Under the pieces are notes generated by a model. That model searched no databases, had not been told where the DNA came from, and saw only the letters and a program-made list of their open reading frames with translations. Below, in pieces: positions 12,172-24,356 of a stretch of DNA of 64,000 nt. The position numbers were made by a program, and so were the translations under genes. The DNA lies in the NCBI RefSeq assembly GCF_036669915.1, contig NC_089312.1:4167938-4231937 (forward strand), in the 5' to 3' direction. The number at the start of each line of letters is the position of its first letter. The first letter of the stretch is position 1. The stretch is from Pocillopora verrucosa (taxonomy: Eukaryota; Cnidaria; Anthozoa; Scleractinia; Pocilloporidae).

Positions 12172-14150
12172 TTGAATTTTTTCAGTTACTTTTAGCGTCA
12201 GGTTTTTCCTGACACTGAAACCTCTTCAGTTGCAAGCTGTGTCCCAGCCCCAAGAGTTTTAGAGGTCGATTTCCTTCAAAGTGTGTTTAGTGATCCAAAC
12301 ATGGTTGACAGCTCACTTAAGTTTGTTCCTCAGCAGGATGTTATATTCGATAAGCCTTCCTCGATGATAGCGTGAAGAAAGTGCGAGAAAAGCGAGATTG
12401 ACGTGCTATATATAGGGCAGATGAATGCCGCAGGAAATGAAACAAAAATACACCGCGATGACGTCGATACGTGCTCAAATAGGGAAATTTATCAGGCAGA
12501 ACTAGAGGATAAATATATTTTTTTTCTCTGAAGGACCGTCTCCTTGCCGCTGTTTGGCCGCAGAGTGACTCGAATCTATTTACATACCAGTTCGTACCAA
12601 ACTAATGAATACCATTTCTATTGTTTGCTTATTACTGACTAGGTTTGTTTATGAAAACTTTGAAAATTAAACTGGATTGTGAATGTCAAAAGCAACAATA
12701 GATTGATCGAGAACTTTGATGTTCAGTATCTCCATCATCGGTGTTGACTGTCCTGACGAAATCAAACTTTTTCATTATCTTACATTGTAGTAATGAAACA
12801 CAGCTGGAAAAAAATTGTTCAAGGCAAATTTATTAGGCAGTCTTTCCGGGCAACATCATTAACAGCATTAAGCGGATCTATTTCGAGGATCCAAACAGAC
12901 AAAAAAAAAGGGAATATCAAAGGAGATTCTAATGTGTGACAGATTATTATTTTCATGAGGCCCCTGTTGTTCGAAATGACAGCCGAAGATCAAATAAAAG
13001 TGATGTCGACTTTAAAGTAATAATGCTCACTAAGCTACGAGAGAACGCCCACGATATTTAGGCAAATCCGGCTTTGTGTACCCAAAGAAAGGAGTGAAAA
13101 GTAATATTTCATAGGAGAACCCGATCAGATAAACGGTTAACCGCGGATAACATTCTTTAAATGAAAAATCACTGCACGTGCAAATTCATTGTCGTAATAA
13201 ATGTTTAGAAAGACGAGGCGCAAGGTGGCATACAAATTAATTTTCCAACTTAAGAGAATCCCTATGCCTCTCAGCAGGGAATCATTCATGATAGAGCCTT
13301 TTTATGTAATCTTAACGGAAAAGATTTTGTTCCAAATTCTAAACACATCTTTGGAATGTTTTTGCGCAATTTAAAGAAAGTGAATAATCAACGCAATCGG
13401 CTCTAAGAATCGGAGTAACAATAAAAAAATTCATAAAATTACGGGTGAAAGACAAAAATTTGCAAGATTCTCGTTTGTTGTCTCGACAATTTCATGTTTC
13501 TATGACACTGTTAATATATTCAAAATCTGATGGAAAACTTTGGAACTCCTTCAAGGTGTGTTTAGTTTCCACCTAATGTAAAGATTATTTTTCTAGAAAA
13601 TTTCGTAGCGTCGACAATGTCAGTGATGTATTTGTTGCTAACGACAGAACTGAGTTCCGGATTCTAGTAAAGCATAAAATTCAAATACAAATTTCGCAGG
13701 TGTCTACTGCTGAAAAAACCAGAAAAATATTGCACAATACACTTTTAGGCTTAAATCACGTGTTTTAGCAGACTAGTTTGAGCTAGAACTGAATTCACGC
13801 GAAGAGACCTTACGGCTAGAAAAAGTACTTTAAAGTTGTTTACTCAAATATCAGATATCTAAGGTACAAGCGCCCACAAGGGCTGAAGAATCTCTCATCT
13901 GAAAGGTTAAAGTAAAACTCGATATATTCATGAACGTGTATAGCTTTTATTAACTTATCTGGGGATGCACGTAAAAGGCACTCGAGTTCATTCGCATCGC
14001 ATACCTCGAAGCAATACACATCTATCAGTTTCTATAAGAGAACTAAAATGTATTATTTAAAAAAATTGTAACCAGCTTGAAGTATGAGAACATTTGCCCA
14101 GTAGTGACTGTATTACTGTCAGATTGAGACTCGGTTTAATAGCCTAATGG
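12172..14150. other. gene-free interval upstream of the GPCR
   Basis: No coding region or recognisable element was found apart from the TATA-like motif near 12407-12416. The sequence is AT-rich and not obviously repetitive. Confidence 0.45.
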
Positions 14151-14154
14151 GGGG

Positions 14155-14775
14155 CTTTGCTGGTCTTTGCATAAGAGGCCCAAGCTCACGCCTCGTGAAA
14201 AAGCGAACGATTAAACATGAAAGCGTCACGCGTTGTGTGACTTGGTGTTAAGTAACGAGAGGAACTGTTGGGACTTTATAACGTTGAGACTTTATACTGA
14301 CACGTTATATGGAATAGTAAGGGGAACGAGATATGGTCGATTTACAACAATAAATATTTCGAAATATGAACATTTTACGCGTAAAATCAAAGCACTTACT
14401 CACATCTTGTGTGTCCGCTGTGGTTTCTGGCGATTTCTGCCGTTAAAAGCTTGCTTTTCCATTTTTGTTGTTCCTGTAAGAAGACTTTGTCTTTTGGTAA
14501 AGTGATGGTAAAGCAAGCTTAAAAGAGCAAAATCGCCAGAAACTACAAGGGACACACAAGATATGAGTAAGTTTTATTAATTTTACGTGTAAAATGTTCA
14601 TATTTCGAAATATTTATCTCTGTAAATCGACCATATTTCGTTTCCCACACTACTCCTAATAAAGTGTTCAAATTCTCAGAGGTTTCTCTCGTAACTTAAC
14701 ACCGAGTCACACAACGCGTGACGCTTTCATGAATTAATCGCTGGCTTTTTAGACGTTAGCTTGGGTTGCCTGTGG
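14155..14775. repeat. long inverted repeat (foldback element)
   Basis: The arm at about 14155-14460 returns as its reverse complement at about 14505-14775. Matching landmarks include GAAAGCGTCACGCG near 14219 against CGCGTGACGCTTTC near 14718, TTTCGAAATAT in both arms, and the ATCTTGTGTGTCC/GGACACACAAGAT pair. Arms are near-identical over long blocks with scattered changes, and the central spacer is short. The ORF at 14233-14505 lies in one arm and is not treated as a gene. This fits a non-autonomous foldback or MITE-like element; no target-site duplication was identified with certainty. Confidence 0.8.
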
Positions 14776-15506
14776 TCTTTGTGTTCTAGATTCTAAAATA
14801 TTGCAGCTTAAGGCAACGTAGGTGAAATTTAGGCTGTAACGTTTCGTCATACTGTTTTCAGCAAATATCATATAATTGACAAACATGCATACAAGCTCAA
14901 GATTTTTAAACGAAAAGGTTCCAGCGCAACAAGATATCCCTTATGATAAACGTTGACAACTTTTGTTACATATCGAGATTTAAAGTTTGGTCACTATCCA
15001 CTTATTCGTTTATATATTGTGTATCTACAATGTCTGTACAACTTACATGTCAAGTAGTCTGTGTAATATTTCCACCTATCTCACCCTTTACACCAAGTAA
15101 TTAAAGTCGAATCTTCATTAACCCACACAACTGTTCCTGACCAAAATTTTAGTCTTAAAACATATCTCAGTTAAATATGTCTATCTCTTAGAGTTCATCT
15201 TTGGGGATAAATTATCAAGACTAAACACTAATGGAAGCCATTCTTTTTTAAACAAACTAGTTGAATTTACTAAAGCCATTAACTCAAAGAGATGTGGTAA
15301 GTCTAAAAACTGGCTATCTTTTTCACAATTGGGGCCTTAAATTAGCCTCAATGATAAGGGAAAACAAATTGACTATGCTATATATATTTAGGACCTATTA
15401 TCCTGAACATTAACTACTGTTAGCTTTAATTATAAATGCTCCGTGTCTGTGATAGTACTCCACCATGAAACTGTAAAGCACAGCTTTGAGCACCATTTAG
15501 TTATTT
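14776..15506. other. 3' flank of FReD copy A
   Basis: No coding sequence is seen. The last 500 bases are recognisably related to the 3' flanks of copies B (about 20150-20614), C (about 39200-39633) and G (about 53900-54334), so this is conserved downstream DNA or 3' UTR of class-1-type last exons rather than unique sequence. Confidence 0.55.
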
Positions 15507-16747
15507 TCAGTTTGAAGGCCTCATTTTCATCTCGGTACGTTTCAGGGAGTACCAAGCTCCTCTGAAAGAATTCCAAGAGACACCATTTGCAGGTGAATCA
15601 CTGAATAATCCTCCATGATATACGCCGTTGAGGTTAGAATGATGGCAATCGTTGTACCACCAAGCTCCTTTGAACAACAGTGCACAGTTCTGACCGCTAA
15701 AGTCGTTATCCTCATCTTTCGTCGTAAACGACATATTGCTATGAGAAATCATTAAACAATTAGGCAATCAATCAGTCCGTCAATCGATCAGGAAATCAAT
15801 TAAGCAATAAGTCAATCACTCAGTTAATTAATCAGTCATTTAATTGATAAGTCAATTAATCATTCAATTTATCAGTCAATCAATCATTCAGTCAGTCTCT
15901 TAATCATTAAGTTTAATATTGTTTCCGCTAATCATCCCTCCTATTAAACAATTTTTCAATCGATATGTTAATACTCATACGGTTAGGGTTAGTCAGTAAT
16001 GCAGTTACAGAGTCACCAACCGTGCCATTGTATCCTCCAATCGAAAGCCATAGGGTTAAGGTCAGTTAGTAATCGAGGGCAAACACCGAATCTAAATAAT
16101 ATTCCTTTTACACTTTGTGATTCCGATTTCCTTTACCTTAGGGAATGTCCTTCAGCCATAGAGTCACCAGCAGTACCATTGTATCCTCCAATCAAAAGCC
16201 GGTACTTGTCGGCCTCGTCTGCCACCTTAAAAGTCGTGTACTCGGCGTAGGCGATGTTCCCTTCAAAGTCTTCCAAGTCAACTCTCAACATGACGTCATC
16301 AGAGTCTGTCAAACGGTGTACATTGTCGTTTCCGAGCCAGAACTCACCATTTAGATTTCCAAAGCCGTTTTTGTAGGATTCCCATCCGCGATAGAAGTCA
16401 ACAGAGCCGTCCAAACGTCTCTGAAAAACAGTCCAACCTCCACTGTCCGTACTCATATCACACAGTACTTGTATCGGTTTACCGCCATCTGGATTGATGG
16501 TGTACACACCACCGGAATTGAGACCATCTTGAAACAATTGATAGCAACTTCTCGCTTCTATTGAGGGGAAAATGAAGAGGATTATAAAATAGTTCTTGTA
16601 AAATAGTAAAACAAAGTGACATCTAAACTTACTGCAGGGTTTTCCCGTATAGCCATCGTCACATTTGCATCTTACGCTGCCATCTTTATAGTTGGGAATG
16701 CAAATTCCTTTTTCGCCACATTGAAAACTGTCCTCCTCACAAGCACT
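15507..16747 (-). CDS. FReD copy A: EGF plus fibrinogen-like domain (chimeric, 5' end uncertain)
   Basis: Three exons are supported: 16633-16747 (EGF, six Cys, phase 0 to 1), 16137-16557 (fibrinogen part 1, 421 nt, phase 1 to 2) and 15507-15738 (fibrinogen part 2 with stop). All splice sites are GT-AG and all frames are open. The EGF and fibrinogen-1 exons are of class 2 type ([16 protein letters not shown]), whereas the last exon is of class 1 type, ending KMRPSN. The fibrinogen domain keeps TKDEDND (calcium loop) and CHHSNLNG (ligand-pocket region of ficolin/tachylectin relatives). No PAN exon was found upstream. A short leader exon at 18066-18107 is in compatible phase and would give a 269-residue signal peptide-EGF-fibrinogen protein. 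Whether this copy is expressed is unknown. Confidence 0.8.
15755..15915. repeat. degenerate TCAA/TCAG tetranucleotide tract in intron of copy A
   Basis: The intron just upstream of the last fibrinogen exon is made of drifting TCAA, TCAG and TTAA tetramers. On the transcribed strand it reads as TGAT/TGAC repeats. The same tract occupies the matching intron position in copies B, C, G and I, but not in D and F. Confidence 0.75.
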
Positions 16748-17089
16748 CTGTGAAGAAGAATTCCCTTTACATGAATTATTCTTTATTTCAAATAAAAAGG
16801 GTTTTTAAAGGGTATGTATTTCTCAAGTGCTTCTTAAACTTTCTTTGGGGGGTTCTTTCAAAGAAGAGATAAAAGGAATCGAAATTTTTCGTCGATGAGA
16901 CGTTCCAAATGGATTAAGCCGGGTGAAAGGACGCAAAAACATTCTCGAACAAGACTGATGTTAAAAATAAGACCGATGTTATTTAACGCATCAATTTTGT
17001 CGTCGATCATGGACAACAACATGCAACTTTCTACTGGGACTTCCGCATAGTTCTTATGCAGAGAGACATTAAAACACGGATTCTGAGTA

Positions 17090-17645
17090 ACTTTCGTGAG
17101 TGGTAGAGCAGAGAAATAAAAGCATGAATACCCTAGGGACAGATGGATATCGATATTTTTTCAGACGGTTAAGAGTGACATTGTTTAGTTTGAATAGATT
17201 TAGCGACAGGCGCCATGTTACATCCCAAAAGCCTCAAACATTCCCTCACTCGGACCATATTTGTGGTCAAAACTTGGACATAGCGACAGACAAATGCAAA
17301 CTCTAACATCCTTTGTCTCAAACATCCGCAGAAAAGACCTCGCGAACCTAGTTTCAAAGTACGTCTGTACAGGGAATTGTCCGAAGTGTATTTAGAATTT
17401 TAGACATACTTAAAGTTTGTATATTGTTGTATAGGTAGAAATTATTATATTTTAATCCGTATTTTAAAATATATATGGAAGTCTAGATATTTATATATAT
17501 TTTAAGAAGTGCTAACTAATTTTCACTTAACTTACCTTAACTTAAGTTAATTCATTTGTAATTTTATTGGGAGTGTCGTCGATTAGTCGGCCTCCGGGCT
17601 GACTAGATGTTTTAGACACTAAACAAAGTTGATTGATTGATTGAT
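17090..17645 (+). mobile_element. LINE-like 3' end with TTGATTGA tail, in the 5' region of copy A
   Basis: The plus strand ends in GTTGATTGATTGATTGA directly after a conserved block containing GATTAGTCGGCCTCCGGGC. A short-repeat tail of this kind is typical of CR1/L2-like non-LTR elements. Near-identical ends occur at 19001-19188 and about 27640-28092. The last of these sits in the intron between the PAN and EGF exons of copy D, so the insertion predates the duplication of A and D. The 5' limit is uncertain and no reverse transcriptase domain is visible. Confidence 0.5.
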
Positions 17646-18034
17646 AGTGTGTTATCGCCGGCGTTAGTCTCAGATCTTCAATTACATAGTTTGTTTACAT
17701 CGCTTCTGGCAATTTTGGGACAGATCAATATCGATATTTAAATATTTTTTCAAAATATTTAGCAAAGGTATCACATTATTTTCATAGCCCATAGGCCTCC
17801 TGTAGTGTGTTTTCGCCCGCTTTCGTCAAGGATCTTCAATTGCATGGTTTATTTACATCGCGTCTTGCACCGCACAACATTTCGCAAAACGTTCGAGAAA
17901 TGAGAATCTTCGTCAAAGGGTCAAAATAGTCACCCTGGATAGAACCTTCGAGAAGGCCCGGTCCAAAATAATTTAAGATAACGTTTTCCTTACTTTCAAC
18001 CCCGCTGAGGTTGTGAAACGAGCTCTCCTACATT

Positions 18035-18705
18035 TTTAGCCTTTTTTTATTATTCTAACGGTTACGCGAACAATAAATAAAGAAAAGAAAATTAAACAGA
18101 GATGCATGTGTAGTCTTTACCGTCAGAAAGCTTATGATGAAGAAAAATAAACGTTATCGCTTAACTAGGCTGGCAGGTGCAAAGGAAATTTCCAAAATTA
18201 AAACAGTAAGTTAATGAGACTCTATCGTTTGTTGAGTAGGGGGCTACCTGGCTTGGCGGCCAAAAAGTGTCTCCATTAAGCGCGCGGTCAGAACGATCAT
18301 GATACAAAGTTGTGACGTAGAAAACCATGAGGCGCGCGGTCAGAACGATCATGTTACAAAGTTGTGAAGTAGAAAATTGTGATGACACGTCGGCAACTAT
18401 GGTGGAGAAAGGATAAATCAAGAAGAAAAGACGAACGTATTGCGTGGCCGGAGTGCCAAATGATGTTAGCTACAATGACGTTACGGCCATTGGACTTCTC
18501 GTCCTTATGCTTCCACTACAAGCTGCAGGGAGCATCTTAGAAAATCCTTAATGACAGTATAAGCTACATTTGTAGCCTTTTTTATTATTCTAACGGTTAC
18601 ACGAACAGTGAATAAAGGAAAAAATTCAAACAGAGATGCTTTTGTAGTCTTTACCGTCAGAAAGCTTATAATGACTGAGAAAAGTAAACGTTTACCTAAG
18701 ATCTT
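18035..18705 (-). repeat. two leader/promoter units, the first with a candidate signal-peptide exon at 18066-18107
   Basis: These units match the 5' region of copy D. In the first, the ATG at 18107 opens [14 protein letters not shown], ending in phase 0 at a weak GTAACC donor (18065). Phase 0 is what the class 2 EGF exon needs. The second unit has lost the ATG. Within the first unit, a block of about 50 bp containing GCGCGCGGTCAGAACGATCA is duplicated (about 18279-18378), with a CRE-like TGACGT next to it. Use as a first exon or promoter is inference from phase and homology. Confidence 0.45.
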
Positions 18706-19000
18706 TAGCCTAAGATCTTCAATTGCACAGTATGTTTACATCGCTTCTGGCACTCTTGGGACAGATGAATATCGATATTTAAACAAATTTTTCAGAAGAT
18801 TTAGCAAAGGTGTCACATTATTTTCATAGCCCATAGGCCTCCTGTAATGTGTTTTCGCCCGCTTTCGTCAAGGATCTTCAATTGCATGGTTTGTTTACAT
18901 CGCGTCTTGCACCGCACAACATTTCGCAAAACGTTTGAGAAATGAGAATCTTCATCAGAAGATCAAAATAGTCACCCTGGATAGAACCTTCGAGAAGGCG

Positions 19001-19188
19001 CCGTATTTTAAAATATATATGGAAGTCTAGATATTTATATATATTTTAAGAAGTGCTAACTAATTTTCACTTAACTTACCTTAACTTAAGTTAATTCATT
19101 TGTAATTTTATTGGGAGTGTCGTCGATTAGTCGGCCTCCGGGCTGACTAGAAGTTTTAGACACTAAATAAAGTTGATTGATTGATTGA
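19001..19188 (+). mobile_element. second copy of the LINE-like 3' end
   Basis: This block is nearly identical to about 17457-17645, including the CGGCCTCCGGGCTGAC core and the TTGATTGATTGATTGA tail. DNA on both sides is also duplicated, so the copy arose by tandem duplication of about 1.6 kb rather than by independent insertion. Confidence 0.55.
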
Positions 19189-19650
19189 TAGTGTGTTATC
19201 GCCGGCGTTAGTCTAAGATCTTCAATTGCATAGTTTGTTTACATCGCTTCCGGCACTCTTGGGACAGATAAATATCGATATTTAAATATTTTCTCAAAAG
19301 ATTTAACAAAGGTGTCACATTATTTTCATAGCCCAGAGGCCTCCTGTAGTGTGTTTTCGCCCGATTTCGTTAAGAGTCTTCAATTACATGGTTTGTTTAC
19401 ATCGCGTCTTGCACCGCACAACAAAACGTTTGAGAAATGAGAATCTTCATCAAAGGGTCAAAATAGTCACCCTAGATAGAACCTTCGAGAAGGCCCGGTC
19501 CAAAATAATTAAAGATATAGTTTTCCTTTCTTTAGCTTTCTTTGCCCACTTTTCATTTCTTTCGTTTTTCCCAATAAATTATTGGCTCTCGTTTTATCAA
19601 ACATAAATTTTTCAACCCCGCTGAGGTTGCGAAACGACCTTTCCTACATT

Positions 19651-20150
19651 TTTAGCCTTTTTTATTATTCTAACGGTTACGCGAACAATAAATAAAGAAA
19701 AGAAAATTAAACAGAGATGCATGTGTAGTCTTTACCGTCAGAAAGCTTATGATGAAGAAAAATAAACGTTTACCTAATTTCTATCGCTTAACTAGGCTGG
19801 CAGGTGCAAAGGAAATTTCTAAAATTAAAACAGTAAGTTAATGAGACTCTATCGTTTGTTTGGCGGCCAAAAAGTGTCTCCATGAAACGCGCGGTCAGAA
19901 CGATCATGTTACAAAGTTGTGACGAAGAAAACCTTGAGGCGCGCGGTCAGAACGATCATGTTACAAAGTTGTGAAGTAGAAAATTGTGATGACACGTCGG
20001 CAACTATGGTGGAGAAAGGATAAATCGAGAAGAAGAGACGAACGTATTGCGTGGCCGGAGTGCCAAATGATGTTAGCTACAATGATGTTACGGCCATTGG
20101 ACTTCTCGTCTTTATGCTTCCACTACAAGCTGCAGGGAGAATCCTACTAA
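19651..20150 (-). repeat. third leader/promoter unit with intact leader ATG
   Basis: This unit repeats the 18035-18571 unit about 1.6 kb further on. It again encodes [14 protein letters not shown] (19722-19681) before GTAACC, and carries the internal duplication around GCGCGCGGTCAGAACGATCA. At about 20140 it runs directly into the 3' flank of copy B, so copy A or a decayed relative would be the gene it serves. Confidence 0.5.
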
Positions 20151-20614
20151 AGCGTTATTGAAATAGTCGTCTTGAAATACATTTTGCCTCCTGAGTGATT
20201 TAGTTAGAAATTTCAAAACGAGTCGAATTTTATCAAAGTTTAAATCAACATGCATTACTGCTCCTAACCAAAGTTTCAGTCTCCAAACATACCTTACATA
20301 TGATGTCATTTTCTTAAGGTTCATATTTTGGAATAAACTATTACGACTAGACACAAATGCAAGCCATTCCTTTTCAACAAAAAAGTTGAAGTTAATATAG
20401 CCCTCTAAGTCAGAGAGGTGTGGCAAATCTAAAAACTAACTAGCTTTTTCACATTGAGGGCCCTAAATTTTCCAAATTGACTATACCAGATATATTCCGG
20501 ACCTACTACTCTTAACATTAACTACTGTTAGCTTTAATTAAAAATGCTCTACGTCTGTGATGGTACTCCACCATGAAACTGTGAGGCACAGCTTTTAGCA
20601 CTATTTAGTTATTT

Positions 20615-23600
20615 TCAATTTGAAGGCTTCATTTTCATCTCGGTACGTTTCAGTGAGTATGAATTTCCTCTGAAAGAATTCCGAGAGACACCATCTGCAT
20701 ACGAATCACTGAATGATCCTCCATGATATAATCCATTGAGGTTAGAATTATGACAATACCTGTACCACCAAGCTCCTTTGTACAACAGTGCACAGTTGTC
20801 AACGCTCAAGTCGTTGTCCACATCTTTCGTCGTAAACAACATCTTGCTATAATGAATCGTTCAAACAATTAGGCAATCAATCAGTCATTTAGTCAATTAG
20901 AAAATAAGTTTATCACTCAGTCAAATAATCGATCAATCAAACAGGAAATCATCAGTCAATCAATCTGTCAATCCATCATCAGTCAGTCAAAAACTTATTT
21001 AGTCAGCCTCTTAATCACTAAGTCCAAAATCGTTTCAATTACCGGTAATCATGCCACCTCTTAAACAATCAGTCAATTAGTTTATCAATTCTCTATACAC
21101 ATAGGATTTTGGATCATATTTAGTTTCTCTTTGTGGTTACGATCTCATTTACCTTAAGGAATGTCTCCCAGCAATGCAGTCACCAGCGGTACCTCTGTAA
21201 TCTCTAATCAGAAGCTGATACTTGTCAGCCTCGTCTGCCACCCTAAATGTCGTGTACTCAGCGTAAGTGATGTTCCCTTCAAAGTCTTCCAAGTCAACTC
21301 TCAGTATGACGTCATCAGAGTCTGTCAAACGGTGTGTATTGTCGTTTCCAAGCCAGAACTCACCACTCATATTTCCAAAGCCGTTTCTGTAGGATTCCCA
21401 TCCACGATAGAAGTCAACAGAGCCGTCCTAACGTCTCTGAAAAACGGTCCAACCTCCACTTTCCGTTGTCATGTCACACAACACTTGGATTGAATTGCCA
21501 CCATCTGGATTGATGGTATATACGCTACTGGAGTTCCAACCGTCTCGAAGCAGTTCGGCGCAGCTTTTTCGTTCTATAGGAGTAGAATAGTAGCAAAAAA
21601 GGAGCAAACGAAAAAAAACAACAACAACAACAACTAAACAAACCACCTCACTTTATTCATCAATTTGCCCGGTTAAATTTGTAAAAGCATCACGGAACCG
21701 AAGTTCTCGGTTCCTTAGGCAAGGAAATCATAGACATTCAGCGAGTCAGCTCAAAATGTAAGGAAATGTTGAAAGTGCTTAACTATTCGGCTCCTAGATG
21801 TCTCCCTGAACTTGTCTTTAGAAAGAGTGGCACTACTCAATACAGCCTCAGGGGATCCTCTATCCCACTGCAGTTGCCTTTATTAAAATAGATTCTCTAC
21901 CTACTGGAGTAGAAATTAATTTATATTTCAACTGGAACCAAAACTCGATAAATATTCGCCTTCACATATAAACCCATCGCCTTTATATCCATCCTTGCAC
22001 AAACAGCTGTATGACCTCTCAGAATTGTTACATATGGCGTTCACGTGACAGGCATGGTTCCCGTCTGTGCACTCGTCCAAATACACAAAATATCAACCTA
22101 CCTCCAGCATTACTGATCGTTTGAGTCAACGAAATTTAGTTTTCATGTTCCCCCTCCAACCCGTGATTGATCGGGAGTGTGCCTCATGTTTTAATTTCGA
22201 TGTGTTACTCATTAATTTAAAATGCTCTAAAACTCTTCGAAAAATCTCTCTTTGAAAACTGATGAAGGGAGCGACACAGGATTATGTAGTAGGCAATGCC
22301 AAACTTATTACACTCATTCACCTGCCTTCGCACTTGTCTCCAGTAAATCCCGGTGAACAAACGCAGAGATAGGTCTCGTGTTCAAAATCTGAATAACATC
22401 ATAAGTTTGGAGGACACTGAGCGGTACCACATGGATTCTTTAATGAAATGCAAAAGAAAATAATGCGTAAGTTAAACAAAAAGAACCAGTTTGTTTTGGT
22501 TTTTCGCAAGATGTTCAGAAGACAAAGAGATCTTTACATGAATAAAGGTATCAAATAAAGAAAAAGTGGAAAATTTTCTTTGTTAATTTGTTGAAGTTTC
22601 TAATTGAATATGGAAAATTTTGCAAATATCATCCTACACGCAACCTCTTGGCAGGATAAAAATTTTAGCAGGAACTCACAGCTACTACATTTACATAACG
22701 TCTAACATGGCCCAATCGGCTCTGCCCGCACTGTAATATGACCATAAGTCACTGTATTAATTTAGTTTTACAACTTGAAGCAGGCAACGACAAAATACAG
22801 AGTTAGCGAAGTTTTCTTGATGTCCAATCAGAACGTAAGCCAATACATGCAATTTCCATTGCTGTCCAGAGGTTTTTCCGAGCTTTGCGAAGTTTGGAGC
22901 CAACATTTCGTGGTCCAAAAATCAAGAAACTCATCTTTATGAAAAAGCAATTTCTCTATTCACTACATTCCCTACCCATGATACCTTTGTTGCGCGGTAA
23001 ACGGAGCCTTGCCGTACCCTCAAGTCGTCTGGATCTCTAACACCATCGGAATCACTCATGTCACACAAGTAACCACCATCCTCATTTGGACCAAACTTGT
23101 ATGATTCACATTTGACTTCAATGAAACATTGTATTTCACAAATCTCGGCTGTCTTTGCTCTCGGTGTGCTGATCGCGTGATTTAGGAGAGCCTTGTTTGC
23201 AACTGGCTCTTCAAACTTCTTTTTTATGCATGGAACTATTTAAATTTCACAACACAGTACAACTATCAATTATTGATTTTTAAGAATTGCAAACAATTTC
23301 TGGTTTCTTGTATGGATTCTTCATAAATAGAAACGTTCCGATTTTAGTTAACAGCGAGACAATAACGATTAAAACCCTACATTTCAGTTTGGAACATTTG
23401 TGGCACCGACTTTATGAGCCATACTATTTTATGGTGTCTTTATGAATGAAAAAGTTTCGCAATGACTTGACAGCGAGCTCCACTGCGAGACAAGAAGGCT
23501 TAATGTAAAAAGACTGGTGCACCGACTTTGGGAGGTTATCAAAAGATCACACATTCAATCATAATTTGGCAAAAACCGGTTAGAAAGGGTGATGAAATAA

Positions 23601-23961
23601 AGATAAAAATATTTTTTTATTTGAGCCATGGGCTTTGCTTTCGAAACTTGTTTATTTTTGATAAAAAGTAATTGTTGTCTTTAAAGTTTAGATTAGTTTA
23701 GATCAAAATAATTGGCGAAAAACAGTATAGTTTAGCAAACAGTTGCCATTATTTAAATTGAACTAAAAATCTAAAACCTGCATTTATCTTTCAATGAATA
23801 AAAAGTATAAAATTATGGTGGACTTAACTGGATCTATAGGAATAATAAATTGTGTGGAAAAATAAAATCATAATCCTCCTACCTACATCTGAGAGGCCAC
23901 TCCACGAGAGCCTCTTTAAAACCACGAAAAGAAACATGATACATAACTGAAAACAATTCAT
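20615..23961 (-). pseudogene. FReD copy B: class 1 PAN-EGF-EGF-fibrinogen pseudogene
   Basis: All six class 1 exons are recognisable: 23883-23961 (signal peptide, MNCFQLCIMFLFVV), 22985-23235 (PAN, open), 22322-22437 (EGF), 21960-22082 (Ca-type EGF), 21153-21573 and 20615-20846 (fibrinogen). The EGF exon has an Arg-to-stop change (CGA to TGA) and one extra base (116 instead of 115 nt). The Ca-EGF exon has lost its acceptor (GT where F and G have AG) and has a GC in place of the GT donor. The fibrinogen exon has a Leu codon changed to TAG at 21428-21430. Five separate lesions make a functional full-length product very unlikely. The family role would be a secreted lectin-like protein. Confidence 0.88.
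20868..21010. repeat. TCAA/TCAG tract in last intron of copy B
   Basis: Degenerate tetranucleotide repeats fill the exon-6-proximal half of the intron, as in copies A, C, G and I. Confidence 0.65.
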
Positions 23962-24321
23962 GGAATCTAGGACGAACTGCAAGTAACTGAAGGGAAACCT
24001 TCTTTGAAGCCATACAGGTTCAACGATTATTCTGTTGTTGCCAAAAGGCTGGCTCTATTGTAAAGAATTACCGAGAAATTTTGTCTGAGTTATGAGTGGC
24101 GGGTCAATTTACACTTAAAGAAAGTTAAGGATATTGATGAATTTCTTTTGTATTACCAATAATATTTCTGCTAATTAATTTTTGATGGCCTCCTCGCCCC
24201 AATGGAGAAGTTTACCTCCATACCAGGATCTGCCCGTCAAATAAGAGACTCTATTTTCATTTGAGTTAAACTCGAATTTTAAGATTATGTAAAAGGTAAA
24301 ACAAACTTTGATGAATATCGC

Positions 24322-24356
<35 letters not shown>

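Noticed and set aside
20112-20426. Minus-strand frame of 104 residues
   Set aside because: It lies in the conserved 3' flank of class 1 FReD copies, and the equivalent regions of A, C and G do not keep the frame open.
21161-21493. Plus-strand frames antisense to fibrinogen exons (also 40213-40545, 26692-26961 and 44114-44563)
   Set aside because: They are shadows of the minus-strand fibrinogen exons and recur only because those exons are repeated.
24325-24352. Run of 28 T as a retrogene poly(A) tail
   Set aside because: No adjacent cDNA-like sequence or target duplication was seen; treated as a simple homopolymer.
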